Of a stretch of DNA of 64,000 bases, positions 1-8,301 are shown piece by piece. Where the stretch lies: positions 7,750,001 through 7,814,000 of the forward strand of contig NZ_CP094526.1 of the NCBI RefSeq assembly GCF_029910095.1. Reading direction: 5' to 3'. The notes under the pieces were generated by a model, which did no database searches, was not told the origin of the DNA, and saw only the letters and a list, made by a program, of their open reading frames with translations. The translations under genes and the position numbers were made by a program. This stretch comes from Bradyrhizobium sp. ISRA464. Its GTDB lineage: Bacteria; Pseudomonadota; Alphaproteobacteria; Rhizobiales; Xanthobacteraceae. Within the stretch, counting starts at the first letter, position 1. Each line of letters starts with the position of its first letter.

Positions 1-40
1 GCCCTTTGCTTGCAGGCGGTGCGAACGCGAGGTCAAGTCG

Positions 41-880
41 ATGATGACCCTTCCCGAACTTGCGGCCGACGCCCTCGGCAAGTTCCTCGGCGAGTACATG
101 CAGCGCCGGTTCGGCACTTCGCAAACTCAGCTGGTCGAGATGGTGCCCTCGATCGCGCGGATCGCGATCGAATGCATCGGCAACAGCGACGCGCTCTATC
201 ACAATGTCGAGCACACCATGCTGGTGACGCTGGCCGGCCACGACATCCTGCGCGGGCGCGCGCTGCATTCGCACATGACCGCCGAAGACTATGCCCATGT
301 CGTCATCGCCTGCCTCACGCATGACATCGGCTATGTGCGCGGGCTGTTCGAGGCCGACGACGCGGATGGCTATCTCGTCGCTGCCGATGGACGCAAGGTC
401 ACGCTGCCACGCGGCTCGTCCGACGCCGCCCTGATGCCCTATCACGTCGACCGCTCCAAGATGTTCGTGACGGAGCGGATCAAGGGCATCGCCCAGCTCG
501 ACAGGGGCCGGATCGCGCATGCCATCGAGGGCACGCGCTTTCCGTTGAGCGCCCCGGACGAGGCATTCGACGAGGAGGCCGCATTGCTGCGCGCCGCCGA
601 CCTGATCGGGCAGCTCGGCGATCCCAATTACATCCGCAAGGCCAACGCGCTGTACCTGGAGTTCGAGGAGGCCGGGCTGAACCGAGAGCTCGGCTACGAT
701 TCGCCGGCCGACCTTGTCAATCTCTATCCCCAGTTCTACTGGGATAGCGTCGCGCCGCATATCCAGAAGGCGATCCGCTACCTCAACATCACCTCCGCCG
801 GGCGGCAATGGATTGCCAATCTCTACGGCAACGTCTTCCGCGCCGAGCGCGATATCTCGCTGTCGGGGCCTCAGAAATAG
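41..880 (+). CDS. HD-domain metal-dependent phosphohydrolase (PDEase-like)
   Basis: A 279-residue soluble protein of the HD superfamily. The metal-binding set is visible: a HNVEH segment (His54, His58), the His94-Asp95 doublet in THDIGY, and a later Asp in RAADLIGQLGD near residue 187. The HN-x-x-H pattern resembles class I cyclic-nucleotide phosphodiesterases more than RelA/SpoT hydrolases, so hydrolysis of a cyclic nucleotide or other phosphoester is an inference and the substrate is unknown. Two in-frame ATGs lie at 41 and 44; a GAGG sits about nine bases before the first. No signal peptide or membrane segment is visible. The gene stands alone and is followed by a repeat. Confidence 0.8.
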   Translation: MMTLPELAADALGKFLGEYMQRRFGTSQTQLVEMVPSIARIAIECIGNSDALYHNVEHTMLVTLAGHDILRGRALHSHMTAEDYAHVVIACLTHDIGYVRGLFEADDADGYLVAADGRKVTLPRGSSDAALMPYHVDRSKMFVTERIKGIAQLDRGRIAHAIEGTRFPLSAPDEAFDEEAALLRAADLIGQLGDPNYIRKANALYLEFEEAGLNRELGYDSPADLVNLYPQFYWDSVAPHIQKAIRYLNITSAGRQWIANLYGNVFRAERDISLSGPQK

Positions 881-915
881 GCGGGGCGTTCTAGATTACG
901 CGCAAGAACTATCTC

Positions 916-1038
916 CGTCACTCTGAGGAGCGCGGAACGCGCGTCTCGAAGGGTCGACGGCCACCGGCCGGGCCGTGCATCCTTCGAGGCTCGCCCAGCG
1001 GCGCAACTGCGCCGCAAGGCTCGCACCTCAGGACGACG
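916..1038. repeat. Palindromic repeat, family C (ctgaggagcgc type)
   Basis: Most of the 311-base gap between the HD gene and the DMT gene is this imperfect inverted repeat. One arm carries CTGAGGAGCGCGGAAC and CGTCTCGAAG; the other has CTTCGAGG and ends CCTCAGGACGACG. Related copies lie near 11650, 12226 and 59374. No gene is seen in the gap. Confidence 0.7.
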
Positions 1039-1191
1039 GAGTTCAGTTCTGTTACTCGGCGTTGTGCCCTGCCGGTTGACGACATCTCGGGCGGTGTGGC
1101 TGCCGCAACAGATTGAGGCGATGCACGCATGGCACCAATCCGCTCTTTCGTCTTGCCGCAGCGGTAGATTCGGGCACAACATCAACGAATA

Positions 1192-2139
1192 ATGGCCGAC
1201 CTCCGCGCTTTGCCCGCCGCTCCCCCCATTCGCCGCTCGCCGCTGCGCTGGCTCAACGACCAGCCCTATCTGCTGCTCAGCCTGACGTCGCTGTTCTGGG
1301 CCGCCAACATCGTGCTGGCGCGCCATGTCGGCAGCCATGTGCCGCCGATCACGTTGACCACGATCCGCTGGACCGGCGTCTTCCTGATCCTGCTGCCGTT
1401 CGCCTGGCCGCATCTCAAGCAGGACTGGCCGAAGCTGCGCGGCGCGCTGCCGCTGATGCTGCTGTTGTCGGCAACCGGCTTCGCGTTCAACAACGCGATC
1501 TCCTACTGGGCCATGCAGTATACCGAGGCGCTCAATGCGCTCCTGATCCAGTCGGCCGGGCCGCTATTCGTGGCGCTGTGGTCGCTGATCCTGTTCGGCA
1601 TCCGGCTGACGCCCGCGCAACTCGCCGGCATCGCGATCTCGCTGGCCGGCGTGCTCACCATCATCCTGCGCGGCGATTTCTCCGCGCTCACCGGCATCAG
1701 CTTTAACAGGGGCGACATCATGTTCGGCTCCTCGCTGGTGTCCTTCGGGCTCTATTCGGCGCTGATCCCGCGGCGGCCGAAGATTCATCAGCTCTCGCTG
1801 ATCTCGTTCACCACCTGCTGCGGCGCGCTGCTGCTGCTGCCGTTCGCCACCTGGGAGTTCGCGAGCGGCGCGCGGCTGCAGTTCGACCTTCTGACCATGG
1901 CGACGCTGGGCTTCGTGCTGATCTTCCCGTCCACCCTCGCCTATCTGTTCTTCAACCGCGGCATCGCGCTGATCGGCCCGAACCGCGCCGCGCCGTTCTT
2001 CCATCTGGTGCCGGTGTTCGGCTCGGCGATGGCGATCCTGCTGCTCGGCGAGACGCTCGCGCTGTTTCACCTGATCGGCTACGCGCTGGTGCTCGCCGGC
2101 GTCGTGATCGCCTCGCGGCAGGGATCGGCGAAGCGCTAG
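1192..2139 (+). CDS. DMT-superfamily transporter (two EamA domains)
   Basis: A 315-residue inner-membrane protein with about ten hydrophobic segments arranged as two EamA repeats (roughly residues 22-150 and 168-305), the usual length for this drug/metabolite exporter family. The N-terminal half has FWAANIVLARHV and the second half ends with the typical GETLALFHLIGYALVLAGV block. The substrate cannot be told from sequence. Its TAG stop interlocks with the stop of the convergent, disrupted LysR gene, the two sharing the CTAG at 2136-2139. No strong ribosome site precedes the ATG. Confidence 0.88.
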   Translation: MADLRALPAAPPIRRSPLRWLNDQPYLLLSLTSLFWAANIVLARHVGSHVPPITLTTIRWTGVFLILLPFAWPHLKQDWPKLRGALPLMLLLSATGFAFNNAISYWAMQYTEALNALLIQSAGPLFVALWSLILFGIRLTPAQLAGIAISLAGVLTIILRGDFSALTGISFNRGDIMFGSSLVSFGLYSALIPRRPKIHQLSLISFTTCCGALLLLPFATWEFASGARLQFDLLTMATLGFVLIFPSTLAYLFFNRGIALIGPNRAAPFFHLVPVFGSAMAILLLGETLALFHLIGYALVLAGVVIASRQGSAKR

Positions 2140-2308
2140 CGGCGCATGGCCGTTGCCGCTGTGCTGGCCGCGACCGTCACATGCCCCCTCGGCCGTTTGC
2201 CGGAGATGGCGCGGGCCGACGCTGCGGCCGACCTTGCGCCGAGGCTATCCGTGATGAAATCGATGAACGTCCGCACCTTCGCCGGCACGTGGCTTCGCGA
2301 CGGATAAT
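2136..2308 (-). pseudogene. 3' fragment of the IS-disrupted LysR-type regulator gene
   Basis: This piece encodes the lost C-terminus of the regulator at 3451-4311. Read on the minus strand it gives YYPSRSHVPAKVRTFIDF, the classic end of a LysR effector domain, then a variable tail and a TAG stop. Joining 4311-3477 to 2308-2136 gives 1008 bases, exactly 336 codons, so the ancestral protein was 335 residues. The fragment has no start of its own and is separated from the 5' part by the IS630 element. Confidence 0.85.
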
Positions 2309-2316
2309 ACCAATCC

Positions 2317-2880
2317 TCAAATTGATCGACCGATGTAGGCCCAATCGCGGAGCGCGATTGACATGATCTTCCACGGCTGATCGATGAGAGTGTTCCAGGC
2401 GTAACAGCAGTGATCGACGATGTTGTCATAGGATTTGAAGACGCGGTTTGACAGCCAATTTTGGCGCATGAACTGCCAGATATTCTCCTGGCTGTTCAGC
2501 TCGGGCGAACGCGGCGGCAACGGCATCAGCGAGATGTTGTGCGGGATCTTCAGCTCCTTCGCTCCGTGCCACCCGGCCTGATCGAGGATGACGATGGCGT
2601 GGGCGCCAGGGCTGACCTTGCTTGCGATTTCGTTGAGATGAAGCTGCATGGCCTCGCTGTTGCAGAAGGGCAGAACCAGTGCCGCGCCGGTTCCGAGCTC
2701 CGGGCACACGGCACCGAACAGGTAGGTCGATTGCGTGCGCTGGTCGTGTGCGGCCCGCGGCCGCGATCCCTTTCTAGCCCAGCGATAGGTGAGCTTGTTC
2801 TTCTGCCCCACCCGCATCTCATCCTGAAACCACACCTCTACCGGCGTGTCCGGCGCAAGGCTGCGGCGGATTTCCTCCAC
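2317..2880 (-). CDS. IS630 transposase, C-terminal (catalytic) frame
   Basis: The second half of the transposase, carrying the DDE catalytic core: Asp in VWFQDEMRVGQKN, Asp in AIVILDQAGWH, and Glu in PELNSQENIWQFM. An ATG exists at 2880, but homology-like sequence runs upstream of it in this frame (KFHARVEEIRRSL), so the product is more likely made as a fusion with the upstream frame by a -1 slip on the run of eight A (minus strand) at 2893-2900. Such frameshifting is well known in this family. The frame ends with WAYIGRSI, only a few bases from the left inverted repeat. Confidence 0.9.
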   Translation of the reverse strand: MEEIRRSLAPDTPVEVWFQDEMRVGQKNKLTYRWARKGSRPRAAHDQRTQSTYLFGAVCPELGTGAALVLPFCNSEAMQLHLNEIASKVSPGAHAIVILDQAGWHGAKELKIPHNISLMPLPPRSPELNSQENIWQFMRQNWLSNRVFKSYDNIVDHCCYAWNTLIDQPWKIMSIALRDWAYIGRSI

Positions 2881-3386
2881 GCGAGCGTGGAATTTTTTTT
2901 AAATGCCTCGATCGCCTCGGGATCCTGCCTGTACGCTCTCGGCCGCGCGCTGACGTGTGAGAAACCGAGGTCCTTGAGGGCTCGATAGACCGTATCGTCT
3001 GACACCGAGATGCCGAACTCCTCATGCAGCCGCATGATCAGGTCACAGGCCCGCCAGCGCACCACGCCATGGATGGGCGAGGTCGGCCCTTCGTCCACGA
3101 TCCGCGCCAGAAACGCCCGGTGCTCCGTGTTGAGCTTCGCCGGCGCACCTGGCGCGGGAACATTGATCAGACCATCAGGCCCTTGCTCGTTGAATCTGAT
3201 CACCCAGTCGCGAAGCGTCTGCCGGTCCATCCCGCCGACCTTGGCGGCCTCCGCCCGCGATGCGCCATCGAGCACCGCAGCGATCGCCAGAAGGCGCCGG
3301 ACCTGATCGCTGTCCTTCGCCCGCCGCGCCAGCCGGCGCAGCTCAACCGCTGCAAAATCCGTTCGAACCGCAATCGGCTGGCCCAT
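2838..3386 (-). CDS. IS630 transposase, N-terminal (DNA-binding) frame
   Basis: The N-terminal half of the transposase. It has the helix-turn-helix region of the family (DGASRAEAAKVGGMDRQTLRDW) and the linker motif KLNTEHRAFLARIV, then EAFKKN at the slippage point. Beyond 2893 this frame runs on as unrelated sequence and stops at 2838. The ATG at 3386 sits 85 bases inside the right end of the element, as expected. The useful product is probably the frameshift fusion of about 355 residues. Confidence 0.88.
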   Translation of the reverse strand: MGQPIAVRTDFAAVELRRLARRAKDSDQVRRLLAIAAVLDGASRAEAAKVGGMDRQTLRDWVIRFNEQGPDGLINVPAPGAPAKLNTEHRAFLARIVDEGPTSPIHGVVRWRACDLIMRLHEEFGISVSDDTVYRALKDLGFSHVSARPRAYRQDPEAIEAFKKNSTLAWRKSAAALRRTRR

Positions 3387-3450
3387 GGCAACTCCCTCCA
3401 GTTGCCATGTTGAATCATCGATCCTCTGATTTGGGAATGCCCGCCGTGAG

Positions 3451-4311
3451 TCAGCACCTCAGCGGATTGGTATAATAGACATAGAGCGGGAAGCGCTCGT
3501 CGGGCCAATCCGGAAACAGGTCGACCAGCGCTCCACTCTTCACATGATCGTAGAGGCCGAGATCGATGACCTGCGCGATGCCGAAACCGGCCAGGCACGC
3601 GCCGAGCTTGGTGCCAGAATCGGTCACGGTGAGCCGTCCGTTGACAGCGACCGGCAACACCTCGCTGCCGCGCCAGAACTCCCAGTCGAACGGACGCCCG
3701 GTCGCCGGGTCGATCGCCAGGATGCATTGGTGTGCATCGCTCGCCAGATCGCGCGGGTGATGCGGCCGTCCATGACGTTCGATGTAGGCCGGCGAGGCAA
3801 CGGTGAGGATGCGGGCATCGAGCAGCCGGCGAGCAATCAGCGCCGAGGGCGCCGGCTCGCCGAAGCGCACCGCCAGATCGAAACCGTCGCTCACCAGGTC
3901 CGCGATCCGGTCGCGGGTCTCGATCCGCAGCTCCAGCTCCGGATTCTGCAGCAGGAATTCGCTCAGCTTCGGCGACAGGACCATGCGGGAGAATAGCGCA
4001 TCGACGTTGACGCGCAGCCTGCCGCGGACCGCGTCCCGCGATTTCGAGGTTTCGGCAGCGGCTTCGCCGATCGCGGCCAGGTGTCGGACCACCCGCTCGT
4101 GCAGCGCGCGTCCCTCCTCGGTCAGCTCGACGGCGCGGCTCGTTCGATGAACCAGCCTGGTGTCGAGGCGGGCCTCGAGCTTTGCGATCGCCTTGCTGAC
4201 GCCGGACTGCGTCATACCCAGCCGTTCGGCGGCCCTGCCGAAGCTGCGCGCATCCGCGACCGCCGCAAGAACCACCAGGCCACCAACCAGCCGACTATCA
4301 ACCTCGTCCAT
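3451..4311 (-). pseudogene. LysR-type transcriptional regulator, truncated by IS630
   Basis: The 5' part of a LysR-family gene. It has the N-terminal winged HTH (FGRAAERLGMTQSGVSKAIAKLE, about residues 18-40) and most of the effector-binding domain. The native sequence continues to RFPLYVYY and then enters the insertion element, which adds TNPLRC and a stop, giving 286 residues in place of 335. The loss is the final strand and helix of the effector domain, so DNA binding may persist while effector response or oligomerisation is impaired. It is divergent from the NTF2-like gene at 4436, its probable target. Confidence 0.9.
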
Positions 4312-4386
4312 GTCGATGCCTTTCGGTCATCCAAGAGATGACAGCCCAGTCGTAGCATCCTGCTGCCATATCGGCCACTGTTACCG

Positions 4387-4406
4387 GGGATCACCGGTTC
4401 GATCCC
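4387..4406. promoter_or_regulatory. Candidate operator (inverted repeat GGGATC-N8-GATCCC)
   Basis: A 6-bp inverted repeat with an 8-base spacer in the 124-base gap between the divergent LysR gene and the gene at 4436, about 30 bases before that start codon. The spacing and setting fit a LysR-type binding site, but the pattern is short and could be chance. Confidence 0.3.
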
Positions 4407-4435
4407 TTCAGCATCATCCGCAATGGAGACTTTGC

Positions 4436-4819
4436 ATGAGTGATCTGCAGGCCATCACGACCGCGATCGATGGATATTTCGATCTCATGTATGACGCCAA
4501 CGACGATCAGTTCCCCAATGTCTTCTCCGATGCCTGCCTCGTGCACGGCATGCGGGACGGCAAGCTCGCCGCATGGTCGGCCGCCGAATTCCGCGACATC
4601 ATGCGCAACCGGCCGTCGCCGGCAACCATGAAGTCCCCGCGCGATCAGGCGATCCTGGGTATCGAGCAAGCCGTCCCTGATCAGGCCATCGCCAGGGTAC
4701 GGGTTAGGATCGGCCAGACCGAATTCATCGACCATCTCGTCTTCCACCGGCTCGACGGCAAATGGCTGGTCACGACCAAGGCATTTCACATTGCGCAGGT
4801 CTTCCCGGCGGGATCGTAG
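4436..4819 (+). CDS. NTF2-like / putative lumazine-binding-fold protein
   Basis: A 127-residue cytoplasmic protein of the SnoaL/NTF2-like cone fold. The pattern ITTAIDGYFDLMYDAN, FSDACLVHGMRDGK and a C-terminal HRLDGKWLVTTKAFH matches the Lumazine_bd_2/DUF4440-type group. A GGAGA nine bases before the ATG fixes the start; longer upstream starts would overlap the divergent regulator. No catalytic residue can be named and the ligand is unknown. The interrupted LysR gene next door is the likely controller, so its expression may have changed since the IS landed. Confidence 0.75.
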   Translation: MSDLQAITTAIDGYFDLMYDANDDQFPNVFSDACLVHGMRDGKLAAWSAAEFRDIMRNRPSPATMKSPRDQAILGIEQAVPDQAIARVRVRIGQTEFIDHLVFHRLDGKWLVTTKAFHIAQVFPAGS

Positions 4820-4923
4820 AGGCGCCGCCTGCGATAAGCTGCCGCCGGCTCGTGCCGTGGGAGAAGCTGATCGCCGACGCCCGGAGCGAGGAGCAGTAGG
4901 GGACGCATCGATCTCGCCTTCTC

Positions 4924-5040
4924 CGTCATTGCGAGGAGCTCGCGACAAAATTGCAAAGTAATTTTGCGCTCAAGCGACGAAGCAATCCATATCTCAGTGT
5001 GTGCGGAAGTATGGATTGCTTCGCTCCGCTCGCGATGACG
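4924..5040. repeat. Palindromic repeat, family A, with a nested AT-rich palindrome
   Basis: Arms begin CGTCATTGCGAGGAG and end CGCGATGACG, with GAAGCAATCCAT and ATGGATTGCTTC inside. Other copies lie at 9662, 20120 and 44521. This copy alone has an additional AT-rich inverted repeat in its left arm at about 4942-4969 (AAAATT-gcaaagt-AATTTT). Together with the next repeat it fills the 340-base gap between the genes at 4819 and 5160; no gene is seen there. Confidence 0.8.
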
Positions 5041-5068
5041 GGGAGAAAGCGCGCCACATGCGCGGAAG

Positions 5069-5149
5069 CGTAGGGTGGGTTAGCCGAAGGCGTAACCCGC
5101 CACTCAACCGTGAAAAATGGTGGGTTGCGGTTCGCTAACCGACGCTACG
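5069..5149. repeat. Palindromic repeat, family F (gtagggtgggtt type)
   Basis: An imperfect inverted repeat running from CGTAGGGTGGGTTAGC to GCTAACCGACGCTACG, ending ten bases after the chemoreceptor stop. It could act as that gene's terminator, but there is no clear T-run. Confidence 0.7.
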
Positions 5150-5159
5150 CATGTCGGCC

Positions 5160-6845
5160 TTAAGCCGCGCGCACCTTCTGCAGGAATTCGTCGACCGCAT
5201 CCCGCAGCATGCCGGACTGGGTGTCGAGCTCGCGGGCGTTCGACAGCACGTCGCCCGCCGCGGTGCCGGTCGCCGACGCCGCGGTGGTAACGCCGCCGAT
5301 ATGCGCCGAGATCTCGCTCGAGCCGGCCGCGACCTGCTGGATGTTGCGCGCGATCTCGCGGGTCGCGTCGCCCTGCTGGTCGATCGCAGTCGAGATCGAG
5401 GCGGTGATCTCGCTCATCTGTGCGATGGTTGTGGTGATGCCGCCGATCGAGGTCACCGCCTCGCCGGTGGAGGCCTGCATCGCCGCGACCTGAGCCGAGA
5501 TTTCCTCGGTGGCCTTCGCGGTCTGGTTGGCGAGCGCCTTCACCTCGGAGGCGACCACCGCAAAACCACGACCGGATTCGCCGGCGCGCGCCGCCTCGAT
5601 GGTGGCGTTGAGCGCGAGCAGATTGGTCTGGGCCGCGATCGAGTGAATCAGCTTGACTACCTCGCCGATCTTCTCGGCGCCGGTGGACAGCGCCTGCACG
5701 GTCGCGTTGGTGCGTTCGGCATCGGCCACCGCCCGGCTGGCGACCTCGCTGGAGCGCGCCACCTGGCGGGCGATCTCGGCAACCGAGCTGGAGAGCTCTT
5801 CGGCCGCGGCGGCAACGGTGCCGACATTGTTGGAGGCGCTCTCGGACGCCGCACCGACGGTCGCTGCGCGCGCACTGGCGTCGCTCGCGGTCGCGGTCAT
5901 CGACTGCGCGGTGGTCTGCATGCCGGCGGCGGCTGTTGCCACCGAGCGGACGATGCCGTTCACGCTGCGCTCGAAGTCGTTGGCGATGTTTTCCATGGCG
6001 GAGCGGCGATCGGCGGCGGCGCGGGCCTGGCTCGCGGCCTCGGCCTGTTCGAGATCGCGGATCTTGACCGCATTGTCCTTGAAGATCTGGACGGTCGCCG
6101 CCATCGCGCCGACCTCGTCGCCGCGGCCGACACCGGGGATGTCGCCGTCGAGCTTGCCGTCGGCGATGTCGCGCATGCGGGCGCCGAGCTGGTCGAGCGG
6201 CCGGGAGATGCTGCGGCCGATCAGCCAGGCGATCGAGCCCGAGAGAACACCGATACCGAGGATCGCAAGGCCGAGCAGCCACGCGATCGGCTTCATCTTC
6301 GCGTCGAGATCGTCGAGATAGACGCCGGTGCCGACGAACATGTTCCAGCCGGGAATGGCGACCGCGTAGGACAGCTTGCGGATCGGCTGCTCCTGGCCCG
6401 GCTTCCTAAATTCATAGCGCAAGGTGACATCGCCCTCGGCGGCCACGCCGTCACGCAACTCACGCGCCAGCTTGCGGCCATTGGTTTCGACGTCGAGGCG
6501 GTTCTGGCCGATCTGCTTCGAATCCGGGGCAAGAATCGTGACGCCATCCATCGTATAGGCGAACACATAACCGGAGCCATTATCATAGTTGAGCGTGTTG
6601 CCGCGACGGCCGAACTCGGCAATCGCCGCATCCTTGGTCATCTGGCCCGCATCCACCTGCTTCTGCAGCCCGATCGCCATGTTGCGCGCCATTTCGGCGA
6701 TCGCCTTGCTCTGCTCGAAACGTGCGCTCACCATCTCACGCTGCATGAGGTAGCCGGCGAGGATGCCGGCCGCGCACAGGCCAAGGAGCGTCACCCCCAC
6801 CAGAATGCCGAGCTTGGGGGTGATCTTCAGATTTGACAGCTTCAA
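5160..6845 (-). CDS. Methyl-accepting chemotaxis protein with single Cache domain
   Basis: A 561-residue chemoreceptor. Order: TM1 (about 10-32, [21 protein letters not shown]), a periplasmic sCache_2-type domain (about 33-185, with [18 protein letters not shown] and [17 protein letters not shown]), TM2 (about 187-210), HAMP, and a long signalling coil with the conserved hairpin tip ([20 protein letters not shown]). The start chosen is TTG at 6845 because GGAG lies six bases before it; a longer frame to 6995 lacks such a site and adds an implausible leader. The C-terminus FLQKVRAA shows no CheR-tethering pentapeptide. sCache_2 receptors often sense small carboxylates, but the ligand is unknown. 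Confidence 0.9.
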   Translation of the reverse strand: MKLSNLKITPKLGILVGVTLLGLCAAGILAGYLMQREMVSARFEQSKAIAEMARNMAIGLQKQVDAGQMTKDAAIAEFGRRGNTLNYDNGSGYVFAYTMDGVTILAPDSKQIGQNRLDVETNGRKLARELRDGVAAEGDVTLRYEFRKPGQEQPIRKLSYAVAIPGWNMFVGTGVYLDDLDAKMKPIAWLLGLAILGIGVLSGSIAWLIGRSISRPLDQLGARMRDIADGKLDGDIPGVGRGDEVGAMAATVQIFKDNAVKIRDLEQAEAASQARAAADRRSAMENIANDFERSVNGIVRSVATAAAGMQTTAQSMTATASDASARAATVGAASESASNNVGTVAAAAEELSSSVAEIARQVARSSEVASRAVADAERTNATVQALSTGAEKIGEVVKLIHSIAAQTNLLALNATIEAARAGESGRGFAVVASEVKALANQTAKATEEISAQVAAMQASTGEAVTSIGGITTTIAQMSEITASISTAIDQQGDATREIARNIQQVAAGSSEISAHIGGVTTAASATGTAAGDVLSNARELDTQSGMLRDAVDEFLQKVRAA

Positions 6846-7108
6846 AGGGGGCTCCGGGAGGTGGGAACGCGGCGCGATTGGCGGATTGATTCCGCGCACC
6901 GTAATGTGAGAGCCTTTACTGTTGGTTACGGTGGTTCCCCGTAGTAGCCGGGAGAATCGGACCGCGGACCAACCGGCAATTGTGGAGGAAGCCACTCAAG
7001 TCGCGTAGAAGTAGATAGGCGGCGGTGCAAGGCCGTGGCCCAAGCAAAAGCCAAGCAAGAATCAACGAGCAACAAGCAAGAACAGAAGACTCACATCGGG
7101 AGCACGCA

Positions 7109-8152
7109 ATGTCGAAATTCAGAGTGGTCACGCCGAAGGGCGCGAGCTTCACGGTTGCCGGCGGCGGCTACGACTATGAAAGGGAGGCGCTCGACTCGAT
7201 CGGCGCCGAGATCATCGAGGCTCCGGCCAACGAGGCCGAGTTCATCGCCGCGGCAAAGACCGCCGACGCGATCTACGCCAAGGGCATGCCGATCACCAAG
7301 ACGATCATCGACGCGCTTGAGAACTGCAAGGTGATCACGCTCGGCAGCGTCGGCGTCGACTCCGTCGACGTGAAGGCGGCGACCGCCCGCGGCATTCCCG
7401 TCACCAACATCCCCGACACCTTCATCGAGGAGGTGGCCGACCACGCCATGATGCTGCTGCTCGCCGGATTCCGCCGCCTGATCGAGCAGGACAAGATGGT
7501 GCGCACCGGCCGCTGGGCCGAGGGCCGCCCGGCGCTGCTGAAGATTCCTCGCCTGATGGGGCAGACGCTCGGCTTCATTTCCTTCGGCCGGGTCGCGCGC
7601 GCGGTGGCCAAACGCGCCGCCCCGTTCGGCTTGCGGATGATGGCCTACGACCCGTTCATCCAGGAAACGCTGATGTATGACCACGGCGTGATACCGGCGA
7701 CGCTGTCGGAGGTATTGTCACAATCGGATTTCGTCTCGATGCACGCCCCGGCGCGGCCCGAGGTGCACCACATGCTGACCGAGAAGCATTTCCGCCAGAT
7801 GAAAAAATCGGCAATCTTCATCAACACCGGGCGCGGCGCCACCGTCGACGAGGAGTCGCTGATCAAGGCGTTGCAGGAGGGCTGGATCGCTCATGCCGCG
7901 CTCGACGTGCTGGAAAAGGAGCCGCCGTCACCCAACAACCCGATGCTCGGGATGGACAATGTTACCTTGACCGCCCATGTCGCCTCGGCCTCGGCACGTT
8001 TTGACGAGGCGCGCAAGCGCCGGGTGGGCTACGAATTGTCACTAGTGCTGCAAGGCATGTGGCCGGTAAGCTGCGTCAATCCGTCGGTGCTGCAGAACAC
8101 CGCGCTGCGCCGCTGGCAGCCTGTCAGCATGGATCGCGGTCCGAACAGCTAG
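7109..8152 (+). CDS. D-isomer-specific 2-hydroxyacid dehydrogenase
   Basis: A 347-residue NAD(P)-dependent dehydrogenase of the D-LDH/PGDH superfamily. The catalytic triad is present: Arg in NTGRGATVDE, Glu in LDVLEKEPP and His in LTAHVASAS. The nucleotide loop reads GFISFGRVARAV, a variant of the usual GxGxxG. ATG at 7109 is preceded by GGGAG. It lies 149 bases upstream of a sugar-type ABC importer on the same strand, which suggests it oxidises or reduces a hydroxyacid related to the imported compound; that link is inference. It is distinct from serA at 16825, which has the extra C-terminal domains. Confidence 0.85.
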   Translation: MSKFRVVTPKGASFTVAGGGYDYEREALDSIGAEIIEAPANEAEFIAAAKTADAIYAKGMPITKTIIDALENCKVITLGSVGVDSVDVKAATARGIPVTNIPDTFIEEVADHAMMLLLAGFRRLIEQDKMVRTGRWAEGRPALLKIPRLMGQTLGFISFGRVARAVAKRAAPFGLRMMAYDPFIQETLMYDHGVIPATLSEVLSQSDFVSMHAPARPEVHHMLTEKHFRQMKKSAIFINTGRGATVDEESLIKALQEGWIAHAALDVLEKEPPSPNNPMLGMDNVTLTAHVASASARFDEARKRRVGYELSLVLQGMWPVSCVNPSVLQNTALRRWQPVSMDRGPNS

Positions 8153-8301
8153 GCGGCGTCGAAGCGCCGTCGCGCGACCAGCCATCCCGCATTCGAATGT
8201 GGGATGGTGCGGCCTCGCGCGAGGACGCACCGGGACGAACAAGAACCTTCACTGGCGGCCAACGCCGGGAAGGAAAACAAAAGAACAAGGAGAGAAACGA
8301 C

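Larger units (their letters stand above)
2309..3471 (-). mobile_element. IS630-family insertion sequence, apparently complete
   Basis: An insertion sequence of about 1163 bases with matching ends: ACCAATCC at the left and GGATTGGT at the right. It is flanked on both sides by ATAAT (2304-2308 and 3472-3476). IS630/Tc1 elements normally duplicate only TA, which lies inside this ATAAT, so the exact boundary is ambiguous by a few bases. Two overlapping transposase frames fill it on the minus strand. It interrupts the LysR gene near its 3' end. All catalytic motifs survive, so it may still be active. Confidence 0.92.

Noticed and set aside
5151..6836. Long plus-strand frame opposite the chemoreceptor gene
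   Set aside because: The minus strand encodes a complete MCP with Cache, HAMP and signalling domains; the plus frame has only low-complexity translation.
6846..6995. Extended N-terminus of the chemoreceptor
   Set aside because: The additional residues lack membrane character and the TTG at 6845 has GGAG at the right distance.
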